A DNA stretch of 64,000 nt from the NCBI GenBank assembly GCA_015709205.1, contig JACCQO010000001.1, positions 1 to 64,000 on the forward strand, read 5' to 3'. The notes under the pieces are model-generated. The model ran no database searches and was not told the DNA's origin. It saw only the letters and a program-made list of their open reading frames with translations. The number at the start of each line of letters is the position of its first letter. Within the stretch, counting starts at the first letter, position 1. The position numbers and the translations under genes were made by a program. Below are positions 16,645 to 26,347 of the stretch, one piece after another. Origin of the DNA: Desulfovibrionaceae bacterium (GTDB lineage Bacteria > Desulfobacterota > Desulfovibrionia > Desulfovibrionales > Desulfovibrionaceae).

Positions 16645-17496
16645 ATGGAGACGAGCCTGCACGCGGCGGCGACCGCCGCCGCATTCCGCGAAACGCCCGC
16701 GCCCTTTGCCGGGCCCGCGCCCGGCCCGGCCCCGCTGCTCAACGTCAGCGGCCTGACCAAATACTACGGCGACATGCTCGGGTGCCGCGACGTGACCTTC
16801 GCCCTGTGGCCCGGCGAGGTCATGGGCATCGTGGGCGAGTCCGGCTCGGGCAAGTCCACCCTGCTCGGCTGCCTGAGCGGGCGCATGGCGCCCAGCTCGG
16901 GCCAGGTGGCCTACGAGTCCGAACGGTTCGGCGTGGTGGACGTGCACCGCGCGCCCGAGCCCGTGCGCCGCAACCTGCTGCGCACGGAATGGGGCGTGGT
17001 GCACCAGAACCCGCGCGACGGCCTGCGCCTGGCCGTGTCCGCGGGCGGCAACATCGGCGAGCGGCTCATGGCCGTGGGCGCGCGCAACTACGGGACGATC
17101 CGCGCCGAGGCCCTGCGCTGGCTGCGCGAGGTGGAGATCGACGCGACGCGCATCGACCACCTGCCGCGCACCTTTTCCGGCGGCATGCAGCAGCGGCTGC
17201 AGATCGCGGCCAACCTGGCCACGGGCCCGCGCCTGTTGTTCATGGACGAGCCCACGGGCGGCCTGGACGTCTCCGTGCAGGCCCGGCTGCTGGACCTGCT
17301 GCGCAACCTCGTCTCCCGGCTGGGGCTCTCCGTGGTCATCGTCACCCACGACCTGGCCGTGGCCCGGCTCCTGGCGCACCGGCTCATGGTCATGCGCCGG
17401 GGCAAGGTGGTGGAAAGCGGCCTCACGGACCAGGTGCTCGACGACCCGCAGCACCCCTACACGCAGTTGCTCGTGTCCTCGATCCTGCACGCCTGA
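16645..17496 (+). CDS. phnK: PhnK, ABC-type ATPase of the C-P lyase complex
   Basis: A 283-residue ATPase that docks on the PhnGHIJ core and is required for lyase activity. It is not an actual transporter subunit. Walker A is GESGSGKST, the signature is FSGGMQQRLQIA and Walker B is LLFMDEPTGGLD, followed by the switch histidine in VTHD. I preferred the ATG at 16645 because GAGGACGAGGACC directly precedes it. An in-frame ATG at 16630 overlaps the phnJ stop and would add five residues. Residues 1-30 are alanine- and proline-rich and precede the ABC fold. Confidence 0.93.
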   Translation: METSLHAAATAAAFRETPAPFAGPAPGPAPLLNVSGLTKYYGDMLGCRDVTFALWPGEVMGIVGESGSGKSTLLGCLSGRMAPSSGQVAYESERFGVVDVHRAPEPVRRNLLRTEWGVVHQNPRDGLRLAVSAGGNIGERLMAVGARNYGTIRAEALRWLREVEIDATRIDHLPRTFSGGMQQRLQIAANLATGPRLLFMDEPTGGLDVSVQARLLDLLRNLVSRLGLSVVIVTHDLAVARLLAHRLMVMRRGKVVESGLTDQVLDDPQHPYTQLLVSSILHA

Positions 17497-17527
17497 GGCG
17501 GCCCGGCACATCATGAGGAGAACGACC

Positions 17528-18226
17528 ATGGCGACCATGCTTTCGGTACGCGGCCTGTACAAGACCTTCACCCTGCATACGCAGCACGGCGCGCAGATCC
17601 CGGTGTTCCACAACCTGCGCTTCGACGCGGCCTCGGGCGAGTGCGTGGCCCTGGCCGGAGCGTCCGGCGCGGGCAAGTCCTCGCTGCTCTGCTGCCTCTA
17701 CGGCAACTACCGGCCCCAGGCCGGAACCATCGCCGTGTACCACGACGGCGCGCACACGGACATGGTCTCGGCCCAGCCGCGCGAAATCCTGGAGATCCGC
17801 CGCCGCACCCTGGGCTACGTGAGCCAGTTCCTGCGCGTGGTGCCGCGCGTGAGCGCCCAGGACGTGGTCGCCGAGCCGCTCCTGGCCCTCACGGGCGACC
17901 GCGAGGCCGCGCGGGACAAGGCCGCCGCGCTCCTGGCGCGGCTGAACATCCCCAGGTCCCTGTGGTCCCTGCCGCCGGCCACGTTTTCCGGCGGCGAGCA
18001 GCAGCGCGTGAACATCGCACGCGGCTTCTGCGTGGACTACCCGGTGCTGCTGCTCGACGAGCCCACGGCCTCGCTGGATGCGGCCAACCGCGCCGAGGTC
18101 GTGCGCCTGATCCACGAGGCCAAGGCGCGCGGCGCGGCCGTGGTGGGCATCTTTCACGACGAGGAGGTCCGCGACGCGGTCGCGGACCGGCTCTTCCATC
18201 TCGACGCCTACAAGGCGGCGGCCTGA
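17528..18226 (+). CDS. phnL: PhnL, ABC-type ATPase partner for C-P lyase
   Basis: A 232-residue ATPase required with PhnGHI for the ribose-triphosphate transfer step. Walker A is GASGAGKSS, the signature is FSGGEQQRVNIARGF and Walker B is LLLDEPTASLD, with FHDEEVRD in place of the usual switch region. There is no membrane partner in the operon, as expected for PhnL. The ATG at 17528 has a GAGGAG ribosome site. The upstream in-frame ATG at 17513 lacks one. Confidence 0.94.
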   Translation: MATMLSVRGLYKTFTLHTQHGAQIPVFHNLRFDAASGECVALAGASGAGKSSLLCCLYGNYRPQAGTIAVYHDGAHTDMVSAQPREILEIRRRTLGYVSQFLRVVPRVSAQDVVAEPLLALTGDREAARDKAAALLARLNIPRSLWSLPPATFSGGEQQRVNIARGFCVDYPVLLLDEPTASLDAANRAEVVRLIHEAKARGAAVVGIFHDEEVRDAVADRLFHLDAYKAAA

Positions 18227-18255
18227 ACGGGCCACCGCGCAACGAAGGACGAAGC

Positions 18256-19416
18256 ATGCTGAAGGAAACGATCATCAGGAACGCCCGCATGGTCCTTGCG
18301 GACGAGGTGGTGGAGGGCTCGGTGCGGATCGCGGGCGGCCGGGTGGCCGCCGTGGCCGCCGGGCCCTGCGCCGTGGCCGGGGCCGTGGACTTTGCGGGCG
18401 ACCTGCTCCTGCCGGGCCTGATCGAGCTGCACACCGACAACCTGGAAAAGCAGCTCGAACCCCGGCCCGGCGTGTTCTGGCCCGCGCCCGTGGCCTCGGT
18501 GGTGGCCCACGACACCCAGATGACCGCCGCGGGCATCACCACGGTGCTCGACGCCGTGTCCCTGGGCGAATACCACGACGGCCCCAAGCGCGCGAAGATG
18601 ATGGCCCTGAGCATCGAGGCCATCGGCCGCGCCCGGGCCGGGGGCGTGCTGCGCGCCGACCACTTCCTGCACCTGCGCTGCGAGTACCCGGACCCCAAGG
18701 TCCTGGAGATGCTCGCCCCGCACCTGTGCGACGAGCACCTGCGGCTGGTCTCGCTCATGGACCACACCCCGGGCCAGCGCCAGTTCACGGACCTCGCGGC
18801 CTACCGCACCTACTATTCCAAGCACGCCTGGACCGACCAGGAGTTCGAAACGCTCGCCCGCGACCTGCGGGCCCAGCAGGCGGCCTGCGCCGCGGCCAAC
18901 CGCGAGCGCATCCTGGCCTGGTGCGCGCGGGCGTCCATTCCCGTGGCCAGCCACGACGACACCCGGCCCGAGCACGTGGACGCGGCCGCGCGCGAGGGCG
19001 TAGCCATCTGCGAGTTTCCCACCACGCTGGCGGCCGCGCGCCGCGCGCGCGAAAAGTCCATGGCCATCGTCATGGGCGCGCCCAACGTGGTCCGCGACGG
19101 GTCGCACTCGGGCAACGTGGCGGCCCTGGACCTGGCGGCCGAGGGGCTTCTGGACATCCTCTCCTCGGACTACGTGCCCGCGAGCCTCCTGCACGCGGCC
19201 TTCCGGCTGCACCAGGAGCTGGAGATCCCCCTGCCCGACGCCGTGGCCACGGTCTCGCGCAACCCGGCGCGCGCCGTGGGGCTGACGGACCGGGGCGAGA
19301 TCGCGCCCGGGTTGCGCGCGGACCTGATCCGCGTGCGCCGGGTGGAGGGGCTGCCCGTGGTGCTGGAGACCCTGTGCGCCGGGCCCGGCCTGGGGGCCGG
19401 GGCGCGCGCGGCGTGA
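18256..19416 (+). CDS. phnM: PhnM, alkylphosphonate ribose-triphosphate diphosphatase (second copy)
   Basis: A 386-residue amidohydrolase in the main C-P lyase operon, directly behind phnL as in most phn clusters, so this is probably the housekeeping PhnM. The metal-binding LHTDN (H59, D61), HTPGQRQF, SHDD and GSHSGNVAALDLA segments are all present. It is clearly homologous to the copy at 9953-11197, with which it shares order and spacing of motifs but not the alanine-rich insert. The ATG at 18256 follows a GAAGGACGAAGC ribosome site. Confidence 0.93.
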   Translation: MLKETIIRNARMVLADEVVEGSVRIAGGRVAAVAAGPCAVAGAVDFAGDLLLPGLIELHTDNLEKQLEPRPGVFWPAPVASVVAHDTQMTAAGITTVLDAVSLGEYHDGPKRAKMMALSIEAIGRARAGGVLRADHFLHLRCEYPDPKVLEMLAPHLCDEHLRLVSLMDHTPGQRQFTDLAAYRTYYSKHAWTDQEFETLARDLRAQQAACAAANRERILAWCARASIPVASHDDTRPEHVDAAAREGVAICEFPTTLAAARRAREKSMAIVMGAPNVVRDGSHSGNVAALDLAAEGLLDILSSDYVPASLLHAAFRLHQELEIPLPDAVATVSRNPARAVGLTDRGEIAPGLRADLIRVRRVEGLPVVLETLCAGPGLGAGARAA

Positions 19417-19602
19417 AGATCACCCAACGGTAACAGAGCGATCACGAATTCGTTGCACTTCGGGGGTAGGACCCTGATCTGGAGCAATGCGCCCCGCACG
19501 CCGCAGACACGCCGGGGGCAGGGCTCCCGCCTTCCGGACTCGGCCCGCCGGAAGCCGCACGCGCCCGACGGCGCGCCCCGCAACCGGGTCGGGAGAGAGC
19601 CC

Positions 19603-20424
<822 letters not shown>

Positions 20425-20480
20425 GGCGGCATCGTGCCCGCATCGTTCCCCAACCCCATCGTTTCGCAAAGGAGACAAAG

Positions 20481-21356
20481 ATGATCGGCAAATCCCTGAA
20501 GGTTGTCGCGGCCTGCGCCCTGGTGCTGGCCTTCGCCCTGACCGGCATGGCCCAGGCCAAGGACTGGCCCTCCACCCTCAAGCTCGGCTTCATTCCCACC
20601 GAGGGCGCGGCGGACAGCGCCAAGCGCGCCCAGCCCCTGGCCAAGAAGCTGGAGAGCGCCCTGGGCGTGAAGGTCGAGATCTTCACCGCCTCCGACTACG
20701 CGGGCATCATCACCGCCATGGGCAACAAGCACATCGACCTCGCCTACTACGGCCCCAAGAGCTACGTCGAAGCCTCGGACAAGGGCATCGCCGAGGCCGT
20801 GCTCCTGGAGATGAACAAGGAGCACCAGCCCGGCTACACCGGCATCATCATCACCCGCAAGGATTCCGGCATCACCAGCATGGACGCGGCCAAGGGCAAG
20901 ACCTTCGCCTTCACCGATCCCAACTCCACCTCCGGCTTCCTGGTGCCCAACGTGCTCTTCGCCCGCGACATGAAGGTCGATCCCGAGAAGTACTTCAAGG
21001 AAGTGCGCTTCTCCGGCTCCCACGGCGCGTCCATCCTGGCCGTGAAGAACGGCGGCGTCGAGGTCGCGGCCACCAACAACATCGACCTGGACCGCATGAT
21101 CGAGAAGGGCTCCGTGTCCAAGGACGACTTCAACGTCATCTGGACCTCGGACATGATCCCCGGCGCGCCCATCGCCGTGCGCCCGGACCTGCCCGAAAGC
21201 CTCAAGGCCGCCATCGCCGGCGCCCTGCTGCAGATCAACGACGACCCCGAGGCCCTGGAGATCCTGCAGAACGGCGGCTACGTGCACACCAACGACAAGG
21301 CCTACGACATCGTGCGCTACCTGAAGCGCCTCAAGCAACAGCTCGCCAAGAAGTAA
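20481..21356 (+). CDS. phnD: PhnD, periplasmic phosphonate-binding protein
   Basis: A 291-residue solute-binding protein of the phosphonate/phosphite importer. A signal peptide with a hydrophobic core (about residues 8-25) ends in an AQA-K cleavage-like site. The mature part has the PhnD features DLAYYGPKSYVEA, DPNSTSGFLVP and SGSHGASILAVKNG that line the phosphonate pocket in known structures. AAAGGAGAC precedes the ATG. The TAA stop overlaps the phnE start (TAATG). Confidence 0.94.
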   Translation: MIGKSLKVVAACALVLAFALTGMAQAKDWPSTLKLGFIPTEGAADSAKRAQPLAKKLESALGVKVEIFTASDYAGIITAMGNKHIDLAYYGPKSYVEASDKGIAEAVLLEMNKEHQPGYTGIIITRKDSGITSMDAAKGKTFAFTDPNSTSGFLVPNVLFARDMKVDPEKYFKEVRFSGSHGASILAVKNGGVEVAATNNIDLDRMIEKGSVSKDDFNVIWTSDMIPGAPIAVRPDLPESLKAAIAGALLQINDDPEALEILQNGGYVHTNDKAYDIVRYLKRLKQQLAKK

Positions 21357-22459
21357 TGAACCAGGCACTGACCCTCGAACACGTGACTCCCAGGGCGACG
21401 CTTCAGCGGAAGGTCGCCCTGGGGGCCTTGGCGGCCGCGGTCGTGGCCGTGCTCGTCGCCAGCTACGTCTGGACGGGCATCGACCCCTTCAAGCTCTACG
21501 AGAAACGCCAGAATGCCTTCGAGTACCTCTTCGGCCGGCACCTTTCGCAGAGCGACCGCGACGCGGCCATGGAACAGGCCAGGCGGTTCCCGGAGATCAT
21601 CGCCTTCGAGGAGGCCTACCAGGAGGTCAAGCGCGAATACGAGGCCCGGGGCGAGACCCTGGACACCGTGCAGGCCCAGCGCCGGGCCCGGGAGATGGCC
21701 GACAAGCGCGTGGCGGCCATGGACCCGGCCGAGCGCAAGACCCTGGTGCGCCAGGAATACGAGCGCATCACCGACGAGCGCAGCGGCGGCTACTTCCCGC
21801 CGGAAACGGCCCTCGCGCACCTCAAGGACTACTCCCGCGCCCTGTTGGAGACCGTGGCCATCGCCATCTGGGGCACGCTCCTGGCCTTCATCGTGGCCAT
21901 TCCCCTGTCCATGTTCGCGGCCAAGAACACCCTGGAGCTCATGGTCCAGGGCGACGGCGCGTGGCAGCGGATGGTGCGCTGGTTCGGCCAGTTCGCCGTG
22001 CGCCGCGTGCTGGACTTCTGCCGCGGCTTCAACGAGTTCGTCATGGCCCTGATCTTCGTGGCCGTCATCGGCCTGGGGCCGTACGCGGGCGTGCTGGCCC
22101 TGGCCATCCACACCTTCGGCATCCTGGGCAAGGTCTTCTCCGAGGCCATCGAGCAGATCGAGCCCGGCCAGGTGGAGGCGGTCACGGCCTCGGGCGCGGG
22201 CCCGGCGCAGATCATGGCCTTCTCGGTCATCCCCCAGGTCATGCCGCTGATCGTCAGCTACACCCTGCTGCGCTTCGAATCCAACGTGCGCAGCGCCACG
22301 ATCCTCGGATTCGTGGGCGCGGGCGGCATCGGCTTCCTGATGTTCGACAAGATCAACGGCTACCTCTACCGCGAGGTCTGCACGATGATGATCATGGTCA
22401 TCCTCTCGGTGACGGTCATCGACTACCTCTGCGGCATGCTGCGGCGGCGCTTCGTCTAG
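21356..22459 (+). CDS. phnE: PhnE, phosphonate ABC importer permease
   Basis: A 367-residue inner-membrane permease. After a first transmembrane helix (about 20-41), an unusual ~110-residue charged, helical segment (about 50-160, rich in Glu, Arg and Ala, probably coiled-coil) precedes the five-helix permease core. The core includes the EAA-type loop around EAIEQIEPGQVEAVTASGAG (about 264-283) that contacts PhnC. Usual PhnE proteins are ~260-290 residues. The extra segment should lie in the periplasm if the first helix has normal topology. It is the last gene of the operon, followed by a terminator. Confidence 0.92.
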   Translation: MNQALTLEHVTPRATLQRKVALGALAAAVVAVLVASYVWTGIDPFKLYEKRQNAFEYLFGRHLSQSDRDAAMEQARRFPEIIAFEEAYQEVKREYEARGETLDTVQAQRRAREMADKRVAAMDPAERKTLVRQEYERITDERSGGYFPPETALAHLKDYSRALLETVAIAIWGTLLAFIVAIPLSMFAAKNTLELMVQGDGAWQRMVRWFGQFAVRRVLDFCRGFNEFVMALIFVAVIGLGPYAGVLALAIHTFGILGKVFSEAIEQIEPGQVEAVTASGAGPAQIMAFSVIPQVMPLIVSYTLLRFESNVRSATILGFVGAGGIGFLMFDKINGYLYREVCTMMIMVILSVTVIDYLCGMLRRRFV

Positions 22460-22504
22460 GCGGAACGCGCCGCGGCCCTGCGCGCCCCCGGGCGCACCTG
22501 CGCG

Positions 22505-22539
22505 AAAAGGCCGGGCCCCTTCGGGGACCCGGCCTTTTT
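22505..22539 (+). terminator. Intrinsic terminator of the phn plus-strand operon
   Basis: AAAAGGCCGGG pairs with CCCGGCCTTTTT, with an inner CCCC-TTC-GGGG hairpin and one mismatch. The T5 tract on the plus strand follows the stem, 45 bases after the phnE stop. Confidence 0.92.
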
Positions 22540-22596
22540 CGTCCGCGCAACGCAGCCGCGCCGCGGCAGTCCGATGCCGACGCGACCCGCGCCGCG

Positions 22597-23703
22597 TCAG
22601 TCGTCGGACTCCAGCGCCATGAGCAGATGAAAGAAGGACTGCACGTAGCGGCCCGAGACCACGTCGCACAGGGCGAAGTGCGGCAGGTCGCCGGGCGCGG
22701 GCCGCGAGGCGAAGGCCAGGAACACGGCCTGGGACACGTCCGCCAGCCCCGCGGCGAGCACGTTCTCCCACAGGTCCGCCTTGACCTCCTCGGGCAAATC
22801 CCAGGTGCGGCACTGCAGGGGGCGGCCCTCGAAGACCATGCACCCGCCGTCGCGGTGCAGCGGGCAGACGCCGCCCGCGTCGTAGAGACAGCTCTCCTCG
22901 CCGCCGCCCGCGTCCAGGCGCCCCGAGGCGAGCCGCTCCTCGCGCACGCGGCCCGCGGCGCGGCGCTCCTTCCGCGCGGTCTCCACGGCGCGGTCGATGA
23001 CGCCCTCGCGCTCGGCGCTGGTCAGGTGCTGGTCCACCCAGGTGCGCAGGTGCACGGCCTCGGCCAGGCTGAGCTGGATGGGCACGCGCGCGCAACGGTC
23101 GTGGCCGCGGCCGCAGCGGCCGCCCGCGGCGGCCTCCATGCCCGCCAGGTCCTCGGCCCAGGCCGCGAGCCGGTCGTAGTCGCGCAGGAACGGGGCCAGG
23201 TCCACCAACCGGCGCGTCTCCAGGGACGGCTCGCGCACGGTCAGGCGCACGTTGGCCTTGCCGTAGCGGCGCACGGTGCGCCACTGGGTGAAGTTGGCGG
23301 GCTTGGAACGGAGGCGCTTCAGGGCCCGGGCCGCGCCCCGGTGCCCGAGGCCCCGGCGCAGGAAGTAGGCGTTGAGCACCGTGCCGGTGCGGCCGATGCC
23401 GTGGCGGCAGTGGATCAGCACGCGCTTGCCCAGGTAGAGGCATTCGTCCAGCCAGGCCAGCGCGGCCTCCATCTCCTTGAGGTCCGGGGCCTCCTCGTCC
23501 CACACGGGCATGTGGTAGACCTCGAAGCCCTGGTCGCGCTCGATGTCGTGCAGGTCGCAAAATTCGGCGCAGAGGTTGAGCACCGCATCGATGCCCTCGG
23601 CGCGGAGCAGGTCCATGTGCGCCTGGGAAAGGGGCGCCGCGCCCACGGCCAGGTTGTCCGTGACCCAGACCAGGGGCTTGCGCGCGGACGCGCCGAACTC
23701 CAT
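22597..23703 (-). CDS. Dual-specificity phosphatase fused to a YkgJ-like cysteine domain
   Basis: A 368-residue two-domain protein. Residues 10-150 form a protein-tyrosine/dual-specificity phosphatase with the P-loop HCRHGIGRTG (nucleophile C99, phosphate-binding R105). Residues ~190-340 are cysteine-rich and carry CPLHRDGGC and FEGRPLQCRTW, the pattern of the YkgJ-type putative metal-chelating domain. Fusion of the two is unusual. The start ATG directly abuts the stop of the PEP-synthase-like gene, so both belong to one operon. In that context it could remove phosphate from the histidine or another residue of its operon partners. That is a guess. Confidence 0.8.
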   Translation of the reverse strand: MEFGASARKPLVWVTDNLAVGAAPLSQAHMDLLRAEGIDAVLNLCAEFCDLHDIERDQGFEVYHMPVWDEEAPDLKEMEAALAWLDECLYLGKRVLIHCRHGIGRTGTVLNAYFLRRGLGHRGAARALKRLRSKPANFTQWRTVRRYGKANVRLTVREPSLETRRLVDLAPFLRDYDRLAAWAEDLAGMEAAAGGRCGRGHDRCARVPIQLSLAEAVHLRTWVDQHLTSAEREGVIDRAVETARKERRAAGRVREERLASGRLDAGGGEESCLYDAGGVCPLHRDGGCMVFEGRPLQCRTWDLPEEVKADLWENVLAAGLADVSQAVFLAFASRPAPGDLPHFALCDVVSGRYVQSFFHLLMALESDD

Positions 23704-26265
23704 CTAGCCGCCCCCGCCGCGCGCGAAACGGGCCACGGCCGCGCGGAACGCGCCCACCTCGGCCTCAAGCTGCTCCTCGTCCTTGAGCTGCATGTCCATG
23801 AGCCGCGTGCGCGCCAGCAGGTAGCCGAGCACGGCCAGCTTGCGCTGCAGGTGGTCCATGTGCTCGCGCGCCAGGGAGGCGTCCAGCAGGTCGCCCTTGA
23901 TGGAGGCGGAAAAGCCCTGCTCCTCCAGGGCGCGACGCACGAAGCAGAGCCGCAGCCGCCTGCCGTCCGGCCCGGCCCCGCCGCCCATGAAGCGGAAGTT
24001 CACGTAGTTCGCGCCCACGTCCGGCCCGCAGAGCGCGTCCACCACCGCGAAATGGTAGCCGAAGCGGACCATGAGGTGCAGGTAGTTCTCGCTGGTCACG
24101 GCGTAGCTGGCCAGGAGGCTCGACTCGTGGTCGAAGATGCCCGCGCTGACGCGGTCGAAGGCCTCCCAATCCAGGTGCAGGGTGTCCTTGGGCCAGGCCA
24201 CGTCCTCGCTGGAAAGCCCCCACCACAGGGCCCACATGGGCAGGCTCTTGATGTCGTTGGGCGTGATCTCGTCCTTGTCCGCCGCGTCCTCGAAGAGCCC
24301 GCCCTCAAGGTCCAGGAGGTAGAGCACGATGGGCAGCTCGCTCCTGAGCCTGCGCGCGCCGCGCAGCCCCCGGCCGCCGCGCCCCACCAGGGAGAACATC
24401 TCGGCCACGGCCTTTTCGTGCGCATAGCGCACCACGTCGTGCAGGGAGAACCACTTCTCGGGCGCGAAGTCCGGGGATCCGGGGTCCGTGAGGGTCAGAC
24501 GGCTGACGCGCTCCATGACCCCGGCCAACCGGCGCGCCAGGGGGGAGCGGTCCTCGCGGCGCGGCCGCGCGTCCAGCAGCGCGGCCACGCGCCCGGCGTA
24601 GACCGCGCCGCGCCACCCGTCCACCGTGACCACGGAGTCCGGCTCCAGGGCGGAAAAGACCTCGTCCCCGGCGATGAGCACGGGCAGGCCGAACTCGCGG
24701 GCCACCGAGGCCAGGTGGCTGGCGCGGCTGCCCGCCGCGGCGACCACGGCCGAGGCCTTGCGCACCACGCGCGCCAGGGACGGCGAAAGCGTGCGCACCA
24801 CGAGCACGGCGTCGGGATCGATGTTGCCCACGTCCATGACCGTATCCACGTGCACCACCAGCCCGCAGCCCACGCCGGACGAGGCCGGTTCGGCCCCCTG
24901 GAGCAGCACGCGCGCGCCGACCGGCGGTTCGGGCGGGGTTCCGGGCCCGGGTCCGGATACGGTCCCGGACGCCGCGCGCTCGGACTGCAGGGTGCGCGTC
25001 TGGAGCACGTGCAGCGCGCCGTCGCGGGCCACGGCCCACTCCACATCCTGCGGACGGCCGAACTCGCGTTCCATGGCCCAGGCCGCGCGGGCCACGGCCT
25101 TGGCCTCCATGGAGGAAAGCAGCGGAGCCTCCACCACCGGGGCGTCGGCCCCGGCGCCCAGCCGCGCGGCAAGCTCGATGAGCCGGGGCGGGTCGTCGCG
25201 CGTGAGGCGGTGCACCTCGGGCCGCATCCGCCCGTCCACCAGCGAGGTGCCCAGGCCGGGCACGGAGTACACGGCCAGGACGGGCTCCCCGGCCCGGTCG
25301 CCCCCTCCGTTCCCCGCAGCGCCGCCCGGCCCGTCGGCCACGCGCGTGTAGGCCACGCCCGCGGCGCGCGCGTCGATGAGCGGCATGACCAGGGCGGCCA
25401 TGGGCGTCTCCAGATCGGCCAGCCCGTGCAGGATGCGGTAGGTCACGGCCTTGGCCGAATACTTGGCCGCCAGCACGCGCAGGTAGGCGCGCTCCACGCC
25501 GTCCGCGGGCACGCCGAGCTCGCTGGCGTACTGCCCGGCAAAGGAGGCCTCGCCGTCCTCGGCGATGGCGCTGGAGCGCACGGCCAGCAGCCTCTCCTCC
25601 CCGGCCAGGGCCCGCGCCGCAGCGCGCACCCCGGCGCGCACGGCCTCGGGCAGCTCGGCGCGCAGCACCAGGGCGCGCATCTCGGCGCAGAGCCGGGCCA
25701 GCTCCTCGGGCTCGGCCAGGTTCACGCGCGCCAACCGCTCGTCCAGCTCGTCGCGCAGCTCGTTGTACTCCATGACGTACTGGCAGCAGTTGGCCGTGAT
25801 CACGAACCCTTCGGGCACGGGCGCACCGGCCCCGCGCGCGGCGGCCGCCGCGCGCGCCAGGTTCGCGGCCTTGCCCCCGGCCAGCTCCGGCGTCAGGGAG
25901 GGATCGTCCAGGGAAAGCACGTGCGGCGGGGCCACGTCCGGCGCGGGCAGTTCCACGCCCATCTGCACGTAGAACTCCACCTTGCGACGGTATTCGCCCA
26001 ACCCCATGTGGCGCACGGGGTTCATGTCCGTGAGCCGGGCCACGAGCAGGACCACGCGCTCGCGCAGCAGCCCGGTAAGATAGACCACGCGGGCCCAGTC
26101 CGCGGGTTCGCGGTTGTAGTGGATCTCCTCGAGGTCGGCGATGAGCTCCAGGCAGGCCTCGTCGTGGGCCAGGAGCTCCTTGAAGGCGTTGTACTTGGAG
26201 CGCAGCAGCGCGCCCGGGGCAAAGACCTGGTAGGTCCAGTGGCGGAAGAGCTGGGTTATGGACAC
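23704..26265 (-). CDS. PEP-synthase-like protein with ATP-grasp and phosphohistidine domains only
   Basis: An 853-residue protein. Residues ~1-110 are helical and unassigned. Residues ~125-425 form a pyruvate, phosphate dikinase N-terminal ATP-binding domain (GGKAANL, then RSSAIAEDGEASFAGQY at 230-246, QDVEW near 406-410 and QTRTLQ near 422). Residues ~450-560 contain the mobile phosphohistidine domain with GSRASHLASVAREFG, catalytic-type H517. The C-terminal ~290 residues do not look like the PEP/pyruvate TIM barrel of PpsA or PpdK and are unassigned. It could therefore phosphorylate its own histidine from ATP and pass the phosphate elsewhere. It follows the receiver gene after 82 bases. Confidence 0.75.
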   Translation of the reverse strand: MSITQLFRHWTYQVFAPGALLRSKYNAFKELLAHDEACLELIADLEEIHYNREPADWARVVYLTGLLRERVVLLVARLTDMNPVRHMGLGEYRRKVEFYVQMGVELPAPDVAPPHVLSLDDPSLTPELAGGKAANLARAAAAARGAGAPVPEGFVITANCCQYVMEYNELRDELDERLARVNLAEPEELARLCAEMRALVLRAELPEAVRAGVRAAARALAGEERLLAVRSSAIAEDGEASFAGQYASELGVPADGVERAYLRVLAAKYSAKAVTYRILHGLADLETPMAALVMPLIDARAAGVAYTRVADGPGGAAGNGGGDRAGEPVLAVYSVPGLGTSLVDGRMRPEVHRLTRDDPPRLIELAARLGAGADAPVVEAPLLSSMEAKAVARAAWAMEREFGRPQDVEWAVARDGALHVLQTRTLQSERAASGTVSGPGPGTPPEPPVGARVLLQGAEPASSGVGCGLVVHVDTVMDVGNIDPDAVLVVRTLSPSLARVVRKASAVVAAAGSRASHLASVAREFGLPVLIAGDEVFSALEPDSVVTVDGWRGAVYAGRVAALLDARPRREDRSPLARRLAGVMERVSRLTLTDPGSPDFAPEKWFSLHDVVRYAHEKAVAEMFSLVGRGGRGLRGARRLRSELPIVLYLLDLEGGLFEDAADKDEITPNDIKSLPMWALWWGLSSEDVAWPKDTLHLDWEAFDRVSAGIFDHESSLLASYAVTSENYLHLMVRFGYHFAVVDALCGPDVGANYVNFRFMGGGAGPDGRRLRLCFVRRALEEQGFSASIKGDLLDASLAREHMDHLQRKLAVLGYLLARTRLMDMQLKDEEQLEAEVGAFRAAVARFARGGGG

Positions 26266-26347
26266 GGGCGTTTCCTGGGCCGCGGGCGGGCGGCCGGGAC
26301 GGCCGCGGGAACGGGAACCGGGACGGAGGCGGGGACCGGCGCGCGCA

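Noticed and set aside
19417-19602. Pho-box-like sequence before phnC
   Set aside because: Only scattered partial matches to CTGTCAT were seen, and not the 11-base spaced pair a Pho box needs.
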